From assembly GCA_002118135.1 (NCBI GenBank), contig BDIU01000144.1, forward strand, positions 38,519 to 102,518: a stretch of 64,000 bases of DNA, written 5' to 3'. Below are positions 33,901-45,700 of the stretch, piece by piece. The notes beneath the pieces are model-generated. The model was given only the letters and a program-made list of their open reading frames with translations. It was not told the DNA's origin and did not search any database. Both the position numbers and the translations under genes were made by a program. The stretch's first letter is position 1, and every line of letters starts with the position of its first letter. The stretch comes from Trebouxia sp. TZW2008. Its lineage: Eukaryota; Chlorophyta; Trebouxiophyceae; Trebouxiales; Trebouxiaceae.

Positions 33901-36900
33901 ACAAGGCATGTAGAGTCAGATTTGTGTTCATGCATACTGGGACGTAATCAAATGCACACCCAACTGAGACTCAACACTAAGCCCATGGCAAGCAGCCTGT
34001 CAGCTAATAGTTGCAGCCCTTTTCTGAGTAGCTCTGGCACTCTTCTTCATGTATGTAGACAATGCATTTGGAGTCACATTTGCGGGTCAATTGTATTCAT
34101 GCATACTGCAACGTAGTCAAATGCACACCCAACTGAGACTCAACACTAAGTCCATGGCAAGCAGCCCGTCAACTGATAGTTGCAGCCCTTTCTAGTTTCA
34201 TGTTCTTGGCAGAAAAGTGTCCTGAGCTCTGCTGTCTTGCACAAATGCACCATTCCATGCTTGTATTGCTCAAGCAACCCATCAAACAATGCGACGTTTA
34301 CTAGGACAGCTCAGGAGTTCTGACTCATGCATTGGCTGTGGTGTTCAGCGTATCGAGCAGGAGTAACCACAAATTGGATTTCATGGCTGGCAGCTTGTTC
34401 AAGAAGTACCCATGTGATGTTCCAACAGAGGCATTCAGCCTGCAACTGTTTGCCCAGGCTTTCACCAAAGTGCAAGCATCCATTGTAAACCTTTTGCAGT
34501 ATGTTGTGGTATTCAGGGTATTGAACGGGAATACCAGGAACTGGATACAGTGTGGTTTATGGCAGGTGTTCAAGAACTACCCATACGACATCCCTGCAGA
34601 GGCGTTTAGTCTGCAGCTTTTCACCCAGGCTTTTGCCACAGTGCAAGCATCTGTTGTGCATCTGACCCAGTTCTTTGCCGTATACAGGCAATTGAACGGG
34701 AGTATCAGGAACTGGACACAGTCTGGTTCATGGCAGGCAGCCTATTCAAGAACTACCCATATGACATCCCTACAGAGGCGTTCAGCTTGCAGCTTTTCAC
34801 CCAGGCTTTTGCAACAGTGCAAGCATCCATTGTGCATCTGCAAAACGTCACCCTCAGCAAACGCTTTGCCTTGGTTCCTTTGGGGCCACCCCTGCTATCA
34901 TACAGCAGCACAAGTAAGGTGGGGTGTGAGTTCTACGCTGCATGCATCCAATGTCGTTGTGCCTCGTGCTTTTGCTCCATCGTGCACCTGCAAAACGTCA
35001 CCCTCAGCCAGCGCTTTGCCTTATTTCCTTTGGGGTCACCTTTGCTATCATACAGCAGCACTAGCAAGGCGGGGCATGAGGGTATTCCAACCTTTGTGCA
35101 TCCCACTGTTTTGCCTTAAGATTTTGCAATTTGCCTTCATGAAATATGCTTAGGCCCCTTTGGGATTACCGCTGCTGTCCCACGGCAGCACTAACAAGGT
35201 GGGTGTGATGTCTACCCCTCGTGCATCCATGATTGATTTTGCACTTTTCTGTTTTGCCTTTGTGCGGCCTTGCGGTTGCTGCTGCCTTCTACACTCGCAC
35301 AAGTAAGTTGGAGCGCAGATTGCATTCCAGGTGTCAACTGCATGGTGTTCTTTGAGCATTCTTTGTATGTGCGGTATTGTCAGCAGGTGTTATTGCTTCA
35401 CTGCGTAAAAGCATGAATAACGGTTTGACACAGAAGTTGCTCAATGTATAAGATTCTCGTCAGATGGTAGAGATCACAACAAGATGTGGCTGTGCAGGCA
35501 ATGCTCAAGTATGATGCAGCGTCAAGGGAAGTCCAGTTGACGGTAGATCAAGACTACAAAGCAGGTACTGTCACAATGGCATCTGTTACCAATTCTTTGC
35601 TGCAGCAAAGTTGTCAGACATCCCTGTCATCTCAGCAGAACAGCATGGTGTTGGCATTACTCCAGTGTGTACAAACAGTCACCCAAGCGCCAGATGCGTT
35701 TAATGTCTTGCCATGTTGCACAATCTGTTCTCTCAGAGCATGCATGCCTGTCGTCATCCTGGCTGTTGCTGCCTGATCGTTTGCGCAGCAGCTCACTTTT
35801 GCCTTGGTCGAAACATAGCTTGCTACAACTATATTGTAACAGACTCATCTTTGCCAGCACATGTGCTGAGCTTATGTGGTACCAGTTGTGTCTTGCCAGG
35901 CAATAACGCTGCAATGTTGCATCATGCAGCTGCTTTGGTTTCTGCAGCTGAGCCAATCTGTGCATGTTGTGGGTGAGAAAACAACTGACAAGATGTTTGA
36001 CAACAAGCAAGGAAGGCGTGGCCTAAAACATGACATCTTGCAGGTGAACCAGTATTTGCGTGGTGCGGCCCACAGCCAAACAGCAGGTTGCTGCTCAACT
36101 ACGGCATAGTGGATGAGCAGAATCCCAATGACAAGATGGTCATCACAGCCACCATACCAAACAATGACCCCCTCTTCCCTCAGAAACGCTACTTGCTGCA
36201 GCAACATAACATGGCCACACAGCAGAGCTTCCAATTGCAGCGGCACCATGTAAGTACCTGAGTGACATGATCTCATATGACCGCCGACAGCTGCGTACGT
36301 GCTATCCCGCTTTGTGTACAGTCAATCACATACTTGACAATGGGGCCTTGATCCCTCAGAAACGCTACTTGCTGCAGCAACACAGCCACACAGCAGAGCT
36401 TCCATCTGCAGCGGTATCATGTGAGTGTCCAAAGCACACCAGTGCTGTGTTGCAGTACATGATTGTCAACATGTGGTCATGAATTCCCTTTGATTGGGAA
36501 GAATGGGCTTGCTGCAGCAACACAATGTGGCCACACAGCAGAGGTTTCAGTTGCAGCGGCATCACGAGAGTGCATGTGTCACACTGTACTGTGTGGTTGG
36601 TCCTTGGCTGCCTACATGTGATAGTGATGCGCCCACAACCCAATGCATCCTGCTAATGACTCATGATACTCTCAGAAACGCTAGTTGCTGCTGCATTGTG
36701 ACATGACCACACAGCAGAGCCTTCAGTTGCATATGAATGCGGCTGTCACGCTGCTTTGCATAATGACTTACAGTCACTCATGTGTGATAGTGGTGTGGCC
36801 ATAGTCCAACATATGCCGGACAGTGATGCTTTGTTCAGCGTCTAGCTCACTGCACTGCATGACCTACCCACGGGCTTCATGTGTGCCTGTGTGGCTGGGT

Positions 36901-38397
36901 CAGAGTCCAGCACTAGACAATTAGCCATTGTTTTGCACCCCATACTACCTGCTGCAGCAGCACAACATGACCACACAGCAGAGCTTCCAGTTGCTGCAGC
37001 ATCATGTTAGTGCGGCTGTCACACTGCTTTATATTGCCACTGCAGCAGCAGCTGCACCAGCAGCAATTGCAGCATAAACTTTTGCTGATGGCAAAGTTTC
37101 TCATGCACATGTTTGCTGCAGGATTGGCCGCCTAAGCTATTGCTGTTCTTGAGGTTAGACCTCTGCAGTAGCTCAGTCACATGCTTAGACAGTGATGATG
37201 AATGACAGGGCTTCCTTCATGTGATACCACAAACTAACCTGCTTACTTGTATTGATGCAGGACTTGCCGCCTAACCTACTGCCATTCCTGAGATTAGGCC
37301 ACTGCAGCAGCTCAGATGCCCTGAAGCAGCAGGGCTCTTTTGCACAAAGCTCCCAGCCCTTGCCCCCACAGCAAGAAGCAGAGGTGCTGCAGAACCTGGC
37401 ATCCTGCTTGCAACAGCGGCTGCAAAGGTGAGTGCTTTTGGTGATGTTTGGTGTGTGCTTGGTGTAATGATTGTGAGGAGCAAAGCTCTCAGCTGTTGCC
37501 CCTGCCACAAGGAGCGGAGGTGCTGCAGAACCTAGCATTCTGCTTGCAACAGCGCCTGCAGAGGTGGGTGTCTGTGGCACTCCTTTGAGTGGTACGCTAT
37601 GAGGGTGATTTGGTCCAACCGCTTTACAAGCGATATTTGACCTTGTGTCTTGCTTGCAACAATGGCTGCAAAGGTGCTGCACAGCGTCTCTCTCTCATTG
37701 CTATCCAGGCCAATGCATTCATGCTCTTGGTGTGTATGAAATGCAGGTATAAGACCCGCCAGCAAGAGCAGTTTGGTGTTATAGCAGGCATTCTATTTTG
37801 CTGATTGCTTCCCGCTCACTGTTGCTCAGGGTAAATATCTCGTAACATGACTACTCATGCATTTTTGCTGGTGGTGTAGGTATAAGACGATTCAAGAAGA
37901 AGATGATGCTGTCGTGGCTGACCCTGCTGCTGGTCCTCGAGAAAAGGTTGCAGCCCGACTGTTGCGTATAGAGAAGAGCATACTGTCAGGTAGATCTATG
38001 TTGCCTTGCCATCAGTGATCTGTGCTGTGCATGTATTTTCTGTCATGTACATACTGTGCATGGTGCTCTCGGTTGGACTGCCCTTTGCACAGTCTGTTTG
38101 ACTCTGCTGCGCAATGCAGGGGCCCCCTGTTGTATTGTGTTCATCCTTGTTTAGCAATTGCTCTGGTACGCTGAATGCATTGTTTCCGATCCTTGTATGT
38201 CAATCCAGGTGCTCTGTAAAAAGTTGCGTATCTACGGGGAGGGCAGGAGGCATTTTCCGGACATGCATTGTTTCTGATCATTCTGTGGCAATGCAGGGGC
38301 GTTGTACAAGGTTGCGCATCTGCCGGGAGGGCAGGAAGCAGTGACCGCAACCAGTCACAGCTCGCAGCCGCACAGCTTTCCTGTCAAGATGACGTAA
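30652..38397 (+). CDS. SET-domain protein, plant RuBisCO-LSMT-like class (At5g14260-like)
   Basis: Twelve exons in consistent phase: 30652-30959, 31060-31150, 31200-31254, 31811-31972, 32734-32858, 33140-33254, 34688-34913, 35484-35564, 36044-36249, 37261-37427, 37880-37989, 38297-38397 (TAA), about 580 residues. Conserved blocks in family order are LRAGETVLRVPEHLIITL, ELLTTDKLSELACVTLYMMY, RGRGQMGAKSPLLW, REYQELDTVWFMAGSLF, RFALVPLGPPLLSY, WCGPQPNSRLLLNYGIVDEQ, LPFLRLG and EDDAVVADP. LSMT-class proteins methylate lysines of plastid or cytosolic targets. The exact substrate of this plant subclass is not something I can name. The Asn-His motif expected after the LVPLG strand in canonical SET enzymes is absent (LVPLGPPLLSYSSTS), so activity may be altered. 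The exon 1 start is inferred, and about ten residues before DLPPNLLPF may be missing. Confidence 0.84.
31500..31745 (+). repeat. Two decayed upstream copies of SET exon 31811-31972
   Basis: AGCCAAGGGTCGACATCCAA (about 31512) and AGTCAAGGCATGCCAGACCC (about 31654) repeat the start of the working exon with its TTTGTGACAG acceptor. Both lose the frame. Confidence 0.78.
32242..32420. mobile_element. MITE-like element, copy 1 (TA target site)
   Basis: A 179-base element in a SET intron. It begins TA-CAGAAAACTCTC and ends ATTTACTG-TA, imperfect inverted termini flanked by TA. The interior shares TTGCTTACCA(A)GA, GGGACCACTGCAGTCA and repeated TTGTCCTTACAT-like words with the copies at 44.3 and 51.5 kb. 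TA duplication and CAGT-type termini fit Tc1/mariner-related MITEs. Confidence 0.75.
33460..33510 (+). repeat. Shard of the 3' end of SET exon 33140-33254
   Basis: CATGGTCAAAGACCGACTCA at about 33470 repeats CATGGTCAAAGATAGGCTCA, the end of the working exon with its donor context. Confidence 0.7.
33520..34195 (+). repeat. Tandem repeat, period about 160-170 bases, about four copies
   Basis: The unit contains GAGACTCAACACTAAGCCCA, TAGTTGCAGCCCTTTTCTGA and GCACTCTTCTTCATGTATGT. Copies start near 33,634, 33,804, 33,961 and 34,130, with a partial unit before them. It lies in a SET intron. No open frame runs through the array. Confidence 0.88.
34330..34685 (+). repeat. Two decayed upstream copies of SET exon 34688-34913
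   Basis: Copy A (about 34345-34500) keeps FMAGSLFKKYPCDVPTEAFS but has an early stop where the working exon reads REYQELD. Copy B (about 34515-34680) keeps IEREYQELDTVWFMAG and then suffers a five-base deletion that shifts the frame. The working exon is intact and matches the plant family across its length. Confidence 0.85.
34975..35306 (+). repeat. Three downstream copies of the 3' half of SET exon 34688-34913
   Basis: The segment RFALVPLGPPLLSYSSTS recurs as RFALFPLGSPLLSYSSTS (about 34985-35066), PLGLPLLSHGSTN (about 35155-35198) and a weak fourth form ending CACAAGTAAGT (about 35260-35306). All are 3' halves with a donor-like end (GC in the first). Confidence 0.8.
36330..37010 (+). repeat. 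Four downstream copies of the 3' end of SET exon 36044-36249
   Basis: The segment RYLLQQHNMATQQSFQLQRHH ends the working exon. Copies lie at about 36350-36420, 36500-36570, 36675-36735 and 36945-37005, in various states. The last reads YLLQQHNMTTQQSFQLLQHH and is nearly intact. Confidence 0.82.
37110..37830 (+). repeat. Shards around SET exons 37261-37427 and 37880-37989
   Basis: A 5' half copy (DWPPKLLLFLRLDLCSSS) lies upstream at about 37121-37175. A 3' half copy (EVLQNLAFCLQQRLQR) lies downstream at about 37490-37563. Weaker ones lie at about 37645-37675 and 37745-37800 (YKTRQQEQ, like YKTIQEED of the next exon). Confidence 0.75.
38110..38260 (+). repeat. Upstream shards of the last SET exon
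   Basis: GTGCTCTGTAAAAAGTTGCG (about 38210) and GGAGGGCAGGAGGCA (about 38238) repeat GCGTTGTACAAGGTTGCGCA and GGAGGGCAGGAAGCA of the working exon at 38297. A trace of the edge recurs near 38118. Confidence 0.65.
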
Positions 38398-38522
38398 CAT
38401 CTGGGCTGAAGAGCATAGCTTTCTTGCTGCCATGATACGGCATCTCAGCTGAAGAACATCAAGCAGGCACTGCAATGCTGCAGAGCATATGTCAAAGCTA
38501 GTGCGTGCTGCCCATCTGTACA

Positions 38523-38647
38523 CTACCACAACTGCTCCGACCCTGTGCCTGCGCAGCCTTCAAGGTCAAAGTAGTCATTGAAAGCTCCATCAGAAATGAC
38601 AACTTTTCCGTCAGGCATCATACCAGAGCCTCTGAGTCGAAGCAGCC
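38523..38647 (-). CDS. Probable last exon of an unrecognised gene
   Basis: The minus strand has a good acceptor (TTTGCCTTGTAG) followed by an open frame with GMMPDGKVVISDGAFNDYFD, ending in TAG at 38523-38525. The composition is protein-like, unlike the flanking DNA. Upstream exons on the minus strand (toward the island at 39.3-39.7 kb) could not be placed. No family is recognised. Confidence 0.4.
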
Positions 38648-39279
38648 CTACAAGGCAAAGTCATGTTGAACTGTGATGGTGCCACAAATGCTATGGTGTT
38701 TGATGTGAGACCTGGACGTAAATTGCTCCAATGGTGTAGCATACTGGCGTCTTGGATAGCATAGCAGAGCCCATTGCTGGTCATGCCTGTCTGGCGTGTG
38801 CTATGGTTGCTCAACACAAACACCAGAATTCAAAATAGCACTCCTTCGGCACAGCTGCGTAATGGCTCTGCAGGGCCCTCGTGTTCAGCTGACTGCTATG
38901 TAGTCATTCACACTCATCTGCGAGTTGCATCAGCTCAGAGTGTTTTGTGCTGGAATGAAAGCATTTCAGTTGCAGCTTCTAGTTGGCACATCTGATGCTT
39001 ATTAGTAATACTCATAGTAATAATATTATCTGCTCTTGCACATAGTTGCTTTGACAAAGATGCAGATGTTCGCTTCGCCATGTATGGCTCATTGTCAACT
39101 ACAAGTAAGTCAGCAAGTCACATCTTAAACGAACATGTGCAGCGTTGGCGTCACCTGGGATGTTGTAACTTGTGGTACACTTGACACTCCCGAGCACCAG
39201 CAAAATATGATCATTTCACTCATTTGTTGGTTTCAGAGCTGCCGATCCACCTTAGATTCCTGGCCAGTGCATGCAACTA

Positions 39280-39725
39280 AGCCCCTGACGCGGAAAGTTC
39301 AATGTTATGAACGGCCTGCATTCCGCAAGAGAGCAATCTGACAAAGCGCTGAGATCAAGCTGCGTTAATTCAGACAGCAATCGACACGACAGCAAGGTCA
39401 GCGAACGACAACACCTCCTGCCTCACTAAGGTCTGAAAGCTCGATGATCCTTGACAAGGGAGCGTGCTGGGCATGACACAGACTTGAACGGAAGAGAAAC
39501 GCAGCAAAAACCTCAGACCAATTTGCTCGGTACGGCTTGGAGGGCGATAGGGGTCGCACGCACGCCAAGATCGTTCGTACAGCCTTGCAGCAATGAGGAG
39601 CGCCGAGTGCAGCCCAGAGCGTGTCCAGTGTGCCGGTGCTTCTCCAAAATGACTAGACGGCTAGCTTACATATCGACAAGTGCTTGCGTAGCGTCTTAGC
39701 ACCCCCAGGCAGCGTAAAAGTGCTT
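39280..39725. promoter_or_regulatory. CpG-retaining island before the low-complexity gene
   Basis: CpG is dense here compared with the introns on both sides. The island ends just before the ATG at 39,734 (plus) and may also serve the minus-strand gene at 38.5 kb. No coding exon is visible in 38,650-39,280. Confidence 0.45.
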
Positions 39726-39733
39726 GCACAAGG

Positions 39734-42700
39734 ATGGCAAGGAGTGGCAGCTTTGCTGAGCAGCTCTTTGGTGACAGGTGAGCCCTCCTAACACGTTCCA
39801 ACAATCTCAAGTAAGCCTTTCAATCGAAAGGTTCATCATTGCTGTGTGTGGCAGATCAATGTCCTAGCTCAAAATAGCTATGCCAGCTGATGGCAGGAAG
39901 GCATCGCCTGCATTTCATCTCTGGAAAAAGTGCATCTGAGGATGTGTTGACAGGTCACCTTGCACAAGTGAAGCTGCACTCCTGTTGTCGTGTCTCAACT
40001 GAAGCAATGTCTGCAATCCAAGAGCCTGTGTCTTGACACCCCTCAAGTTTTTGTTTGTCGTTCTCTACCCAGTCTATTCATCAATGTACCTTGTGTCTGT
40101 CATCTCCTTTCAAGGCATTGATTATGTGGTTGATTGATGATGCAGCCCTGGCGGTGAAGCGCAAGACCTGCCTGCATCTCCTGTATCCTCGAATGCCTTC
40201 CTGCCAAGATCAGCCAGGTACAGCATGCCTGTGCACCTGTACTAATGACATATACGCCTGGTCATTAATGCAGTTACGGCTTCTTGCTCCTGTGCATGTG
40301 TGCAAGGTACAGCATGCCTGCGCATGTGTGTTGATAGCAAACATCCCTGGTCATGCATGAAGATGATGCCTGTAGTACTTAGTCTGTGTGCTGTGCAAAA
40401 ATATCTGTGTTACGCCATCGGCAGTGCTTTCCAGAAAGACCGTGGTAGCATTGAGGTCACATGCAGCTCAGACAGGATGTATACTGCAGACACTTGACGT
40501 GCAGAGTGCAGCCCAAACCTCTTGCTTCCTCAGTCCCAGTGTACGCCATGGGCCTTGCATGAATGCTGCTGGGCTTGCATTCCATGGAGGGATGGCCTCA
40601 TGTTGCATGGCACAGTCTGTAGGCTGCGCATCCAGCAACTTGTTTGTGTGATTATGCAGGACCAACTTGACGCAGAGTATCAGGTTTGGCAATAGCAGTC
40701 CAAGAGCTGCTAACATGTTTCTGCCAGGTGCTCACAGGTGAGAACACCTTTCCTGCTATCTATGTCAAACACCAAAGTGGGCAGCTTGTGCGAGTGGCAA
40801 CATTGCTCAATACAGCAGCATGCAGAGGATCAGCTGATTTGGGCCGTGCTTGACAGAGGCAACATCTACAGGCACCCATGTCTTTTCATGCATTCAACTT
40901 GCAATTCACGAGAAGGCTATCAGATGTATGTTGCCACACACACATGCGCATGATGTCCATGATCAGCAGACTTTTTGCAGGTTGACGGCTGAAGGAAGAT
41001 TTTTTGCAAACCTCAATCTTAGGTGCAATGAAATCAACTCTCCAAGTTGCGTCAAAACCCATTGAGAATCATAACCAATTGACCATGAAACAGTTCAATT
41101 AGGTTTGTTTTGACTTTCAGATTTGATGCAGGGCTGACTCCATCGAGGCAATGCTTGCAGCCATCCCATCCAGATTCAGCATTGAGAAGTCTCTCAGCAT
41201 GGACTCTCCAACTTCCAGCCGAGGCTCGTCTTCACACAGATTTGCGCCTTCTGATAACAGGTACAATGCAATTCCCAGCAGCAGTGCAGCCAATGCCCAA
41301 GCGTCTTTAGGGCCTGCAGCAATCCCTAGCAGGCGTAGTAGGGATGTGCCAGGGCTTCAGCCTGGGGTTGTGCCAATTGGCAAAACCCCTACGGCAGCTG
41401 CTAGCCCTGCAGCTCCAACGGGTGAAATGCCCAGGTGAATGTCCTGACTCTTGACACAGCTAGACTGTTTATGCCTGCAAAAGTTGTGAGCCTCGACCTG
41501 GAGTTATGCCAATCGGCAAAACCTCTACGGCAGCAGCTAACCCCGCGCCTGGCAGCGGTGAAAAGCCCAGGTGAATGATCTGAATAGTGCAACAGCTAGA
41601 CTGTCTGTACTTGTAGAAGTAGGGAGCGCTCGACCTGGAGTTATGCCAATTGGCAAACCTCAACGCCCGCTCTTATCCCTGTGGCTGCCGGTGGTGCCAT
41701 GGCCAGGTGGCTGTCCTGACTTGTGCTACAGCCATGCTTGTGAATCTCTTTGAGAGACACTAGTGTAACACTGAAAATCACAAATCACTAGTGCCTGGAG
41801 CTCCTGAGAAGATACAGGAGGGGCAGAGACAATGTGCCAATATCATTATTGCTCGCACAAATGCTTTGCCCTTTAGGCTTGCCTGTCACATATGCCAGCT
41901 GCTATAAATATAATAATAATAATAATAATAATAATCATCATCATAATTACATGTTCCAGCATATACTGCTAGGTATGTGTGGCACAAGTCCTATCTCGCC
42001 AGGCAGGCTTGTCTTGAGCGTCACGATATGGACGCCTGATGTTCAACTGTTAAAAGTCAGACAAAACAATGTCATTCCAGATCTTCCTTGGGCAACCTGG
42101 AGGATTTGATCCCTTGACTTGACCAAACAACATGACCTTAGGCAACCTAGTGTCTAGCATCCTGCAGACATGTCCATACCACCTAAGCCTCTTACTCCTC
42201 AGTTGGGAGTCCATGGGACAAGTTTGACACATTGACAGTATGGCCGCATTTGAAACACAGTCTCTCAAAGAAATGCCACAAATGTGTCTCAAACAACTCA
42301 TCAAAAAGACAGACATAGCTGCACAGTGCTTGTTGAGCAGAGTCCATGTCTCTGCACCATACAACAGCACCAACATGACAATAGACTGGAAAAACTGGAG
42401 TTTGGTGAAACGTGTCAAAGCCCTTGTGGACCAAACTTTGGCTTTACGCAAACGAACAAACGCAACGTTTGCTGCAGCAATCCTATGCCTCACTTCAGCA
42501 TCAATAGTGGCATCTGAGGAAAAGATTGAGCCCAAGTATCTGAATGAGGAGAACACTTCTAGCTTGTCACCCCGTATAAAGATGTTGGTGTTGGCAGCTT
42601 GGTACTCACCACAATTAACACCCCTGTCTTATGTGTGTTGATGGTCAGGCCCCACTGGGTAAATGTGTTGTCCATGAGTGTGACAGCTATGCTCAGATTG

Positions 42701-45700
42701 GCAATGTCATCACAGATCAGTGAAATGTTGTCCGCATACAGCAAGATCCACAGCAAGTCTTCTTCAGTGGGGTTCCGGTTGTGCATGATCTGCCCATCTA
42801 GCTTATAACTGATTGTGACTCCAAGCTGTCGGAGTTGAGGCAGTAGCTGTTTCACTATTGTGTCAAGGGTGATGGTGAACAGGTCAAGTGCAAGATTGCA
42901 GCCTTGCTTGAAGCCCACATTAGTGGGGACTGGTTGTGAATCTAGCTCTGCTCTGATGATGGCTGAGTGATTGGTGTGGAGATCTTTGATGAGGGTGACC
43001 AGCTCGTTGGGGATGCCCCTGCTCAGCAAAATCTGCCAAGCCATGTCTCTGTCCTGCTATAAAGTTTCCAGGCAACCTCCAGACCAGCATCACAGCCTAC
43101 AGCAGCAGATCAGTGAATGACAGTGCCAAGCAGTCCAGTATTATCCTCCTTTGCGCACCAACTCTGCACACTACTGCTGCACTGGCATCGGTACCTGCTC
43201 TTCATGATGCTGGCTGTGACTGACAGTCGTTGAACGCATGCCCAAATGCAGAATCATTGCACCAACAACTTTCAAATGTATTGACATACAGGACATTCTC
43301 AGGCAAGGTCAGGAAGCTGAAGCAGCACCGTAGAGCCAGTGCTAGCAGGCTCCGCCCCGCTGGGGACCCCTCTGCGACCCCACTGGCCGGGCCCCCTGCG
43401 GTTGCGGACCCTACAGTGCAAGCAGTCACCCTCTGCATTCACAGCGGCCAACATCAGGCACAGCACGCGCAGCAGGCACAGCATGCCCACCAGGCACAGC
43501 AGGGTTTGAACATCAAGTCACAACCTGAAGAGCAGCCATTGACAGTGCAGCAGCCAGGATTCAACCCCAGATTGCAGCCAGTACAGCAGCTGCAAGGGCA
43601 AACCCCTCAATTGCCCCATCAGGCCTCAAGGCATGGCGTGCTCTCACAGCAGGCAAAGCAGGCAATTCAAATGCAGCATCAGCAGCCCAGCCATGGTCTC
43701 AGTGCTGCGCAAGTGCAGGCTGAGTCAGGAAGGCAGCTGCCTGAGCAATTGCTGAGTCAACAGCAGCAGCAGCAGCTGCCCGAGCAGTCGCTGAGTCAAC
43801 AGCAGCAGCAGGTGAAGGTGCATCGTAGACGGCGGCCAACAGCTGATGCTGCAGGGCTAGCCCTACAGGGCAGGGCAGCTCAGGAGGGCAGCGAGCAGGC
43901 AAGGATGACTCAATCAGGGCCCTTGCAGCAGGGCCCTTCTGGGCCAGCCCTCCTTCCTGTGCCTGAGCTGTTTGAGGTACAGCTATCATTTTCTATGCAT
44001 GTCTTGGAGATACAGCTGTTATTGCTTGTGCACAGGTTGCACAGCAGCAAACTGTAAGCAACAACAATTGAACTCACTTACTTGTCAAAGTTTGTCAAGG
44101 TGAAGATCATGAGCAATATGACGTCACTTGCAAAACGTGTGGAACACATGAAGCTGGGTACACTTCGATGATTTCCGTGCACAGCATGTGCTAGCTAAAG
44201 GTCCAGAGAGTCATTTTGCGCAAACATGTATGCATGATGTTGAAGCTGACTTAGCATGTGCAGCTCAACATGCAACAACTTGCTCTACCAGTACAGTAAA
44301 CTCTCCTTATAACAACTGCATTGCTTACCAAGAAATTTCTCCTCACGTTTATCCCGAAAATTTTCCAAGTATGTACTGTATTTGGAAGCGAAACTCATTC
44401 GTTATTTTGACATCAAGATCTATCAAAAGAAAAGCTCACAAGAAACAGTCCTGATTCAAGTGTATTGTCCTTACTCAGAGGGACCACTGCAGTCAGAAAG
44501 TAGTGATTAGTTGCGGATGCCGTCGTCCTTACATCAAGTGTCCTTACAACGAGAGTTTACTGTAATGAGCAATTGGTTGCAAATTGAGCTGCACGTGCTC
44601 AGTCAGTACTTGTAAGTCAGTAGTGACAGCTTTTAAACATTGGGCGCTTGCCTGTGCTGGACTTAGTCTGGGTCAGCCCAATGCATAGAGAGATTGGGAT
44701 GAAACGCACGGTGAAGCTGATGCTACAGATACAGTACAGCATGCTGGTCAGACGAATGCAATGCAACAATTGAATGACAAGTAACTTATTGACTGTGACA
44801 GGTGTGACACAATGGGCGCTTGCCTGTACTTGACTGCGTCTGGCATAGAGAGATTGGGATGAAACTCACAGTCAAGCTGATGCTACATGAGCAAAGCACC
44901 ATGCTGGGGTGGCTTTATTGAGATGTAACAACTTAGGAACAAGTATGTCATGACCTAGCTACTTTACCCTGCAGGCGTATCAGGTGAGGAACAGAGGAAG
45001 GGGAACAGGCACCCTAGACCGCCGTTTAGCTTCCCTGGACAGGATCTTCCAGAAGCTGCCACCTGGCGAAAACAGGAGAAGAAGAAGACTCCAGGCTGTT
45101 GCCCAATCAGTGCCAGCTTTACCCAGTAGGCTCCAAATTGTTGATTTGTCACGCCCAAATGAGCAAGTGCTCGTCATGGAGTTACCTCACTTTCTTTTAG
45201 CAGTAGCGTGCTCACGCAAACCACCGGAACTTGAGAACACCAAAAAGAACATGCCCTGGCAGGCTTTGCTGCAATATTCACAGTGTAGTTGTTCGGCATC
45301 TCTGAGTAAGGATGATTTGGTAAAAGGACTATTTTCTTTGATACTTCACGCACTTGACATAAAAAGGAAATTCTGTACGGTTTTTGTGTCTGCTATCTGC
45401 TGGCCTTGTCTGGTCAGCAGGCTGATGCAAAGCGACACGTTACGAGTTGATGCCACCAGGCTAGATTCACTAGCTTGTGTGCTACCCTGATACAAGCTGA
45501 CTTCCAAAGGCTGTCTGCTGACCTTGTCTGGTCAGCAGGTTGATACAGCTGAGTTTCAAAGGTTGTGCATAAGAAGGGCCAAAGACACTGATGCAGACAT
45601 TCTATCATGCCAGGAATCATTTGTTCTACCTCCTGGAAGCGCAGCACTTTCAAGATCTGTTTGAACACGATAAACAGCAACAATGCTGGCCATGTCTGCC

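Noticed and set aside
43300..44057. Minus-strand frames opposite the Gln-rich exon
   Set aside because: Shadows of the plus-strand exon, which has splice sites and phase continuity.
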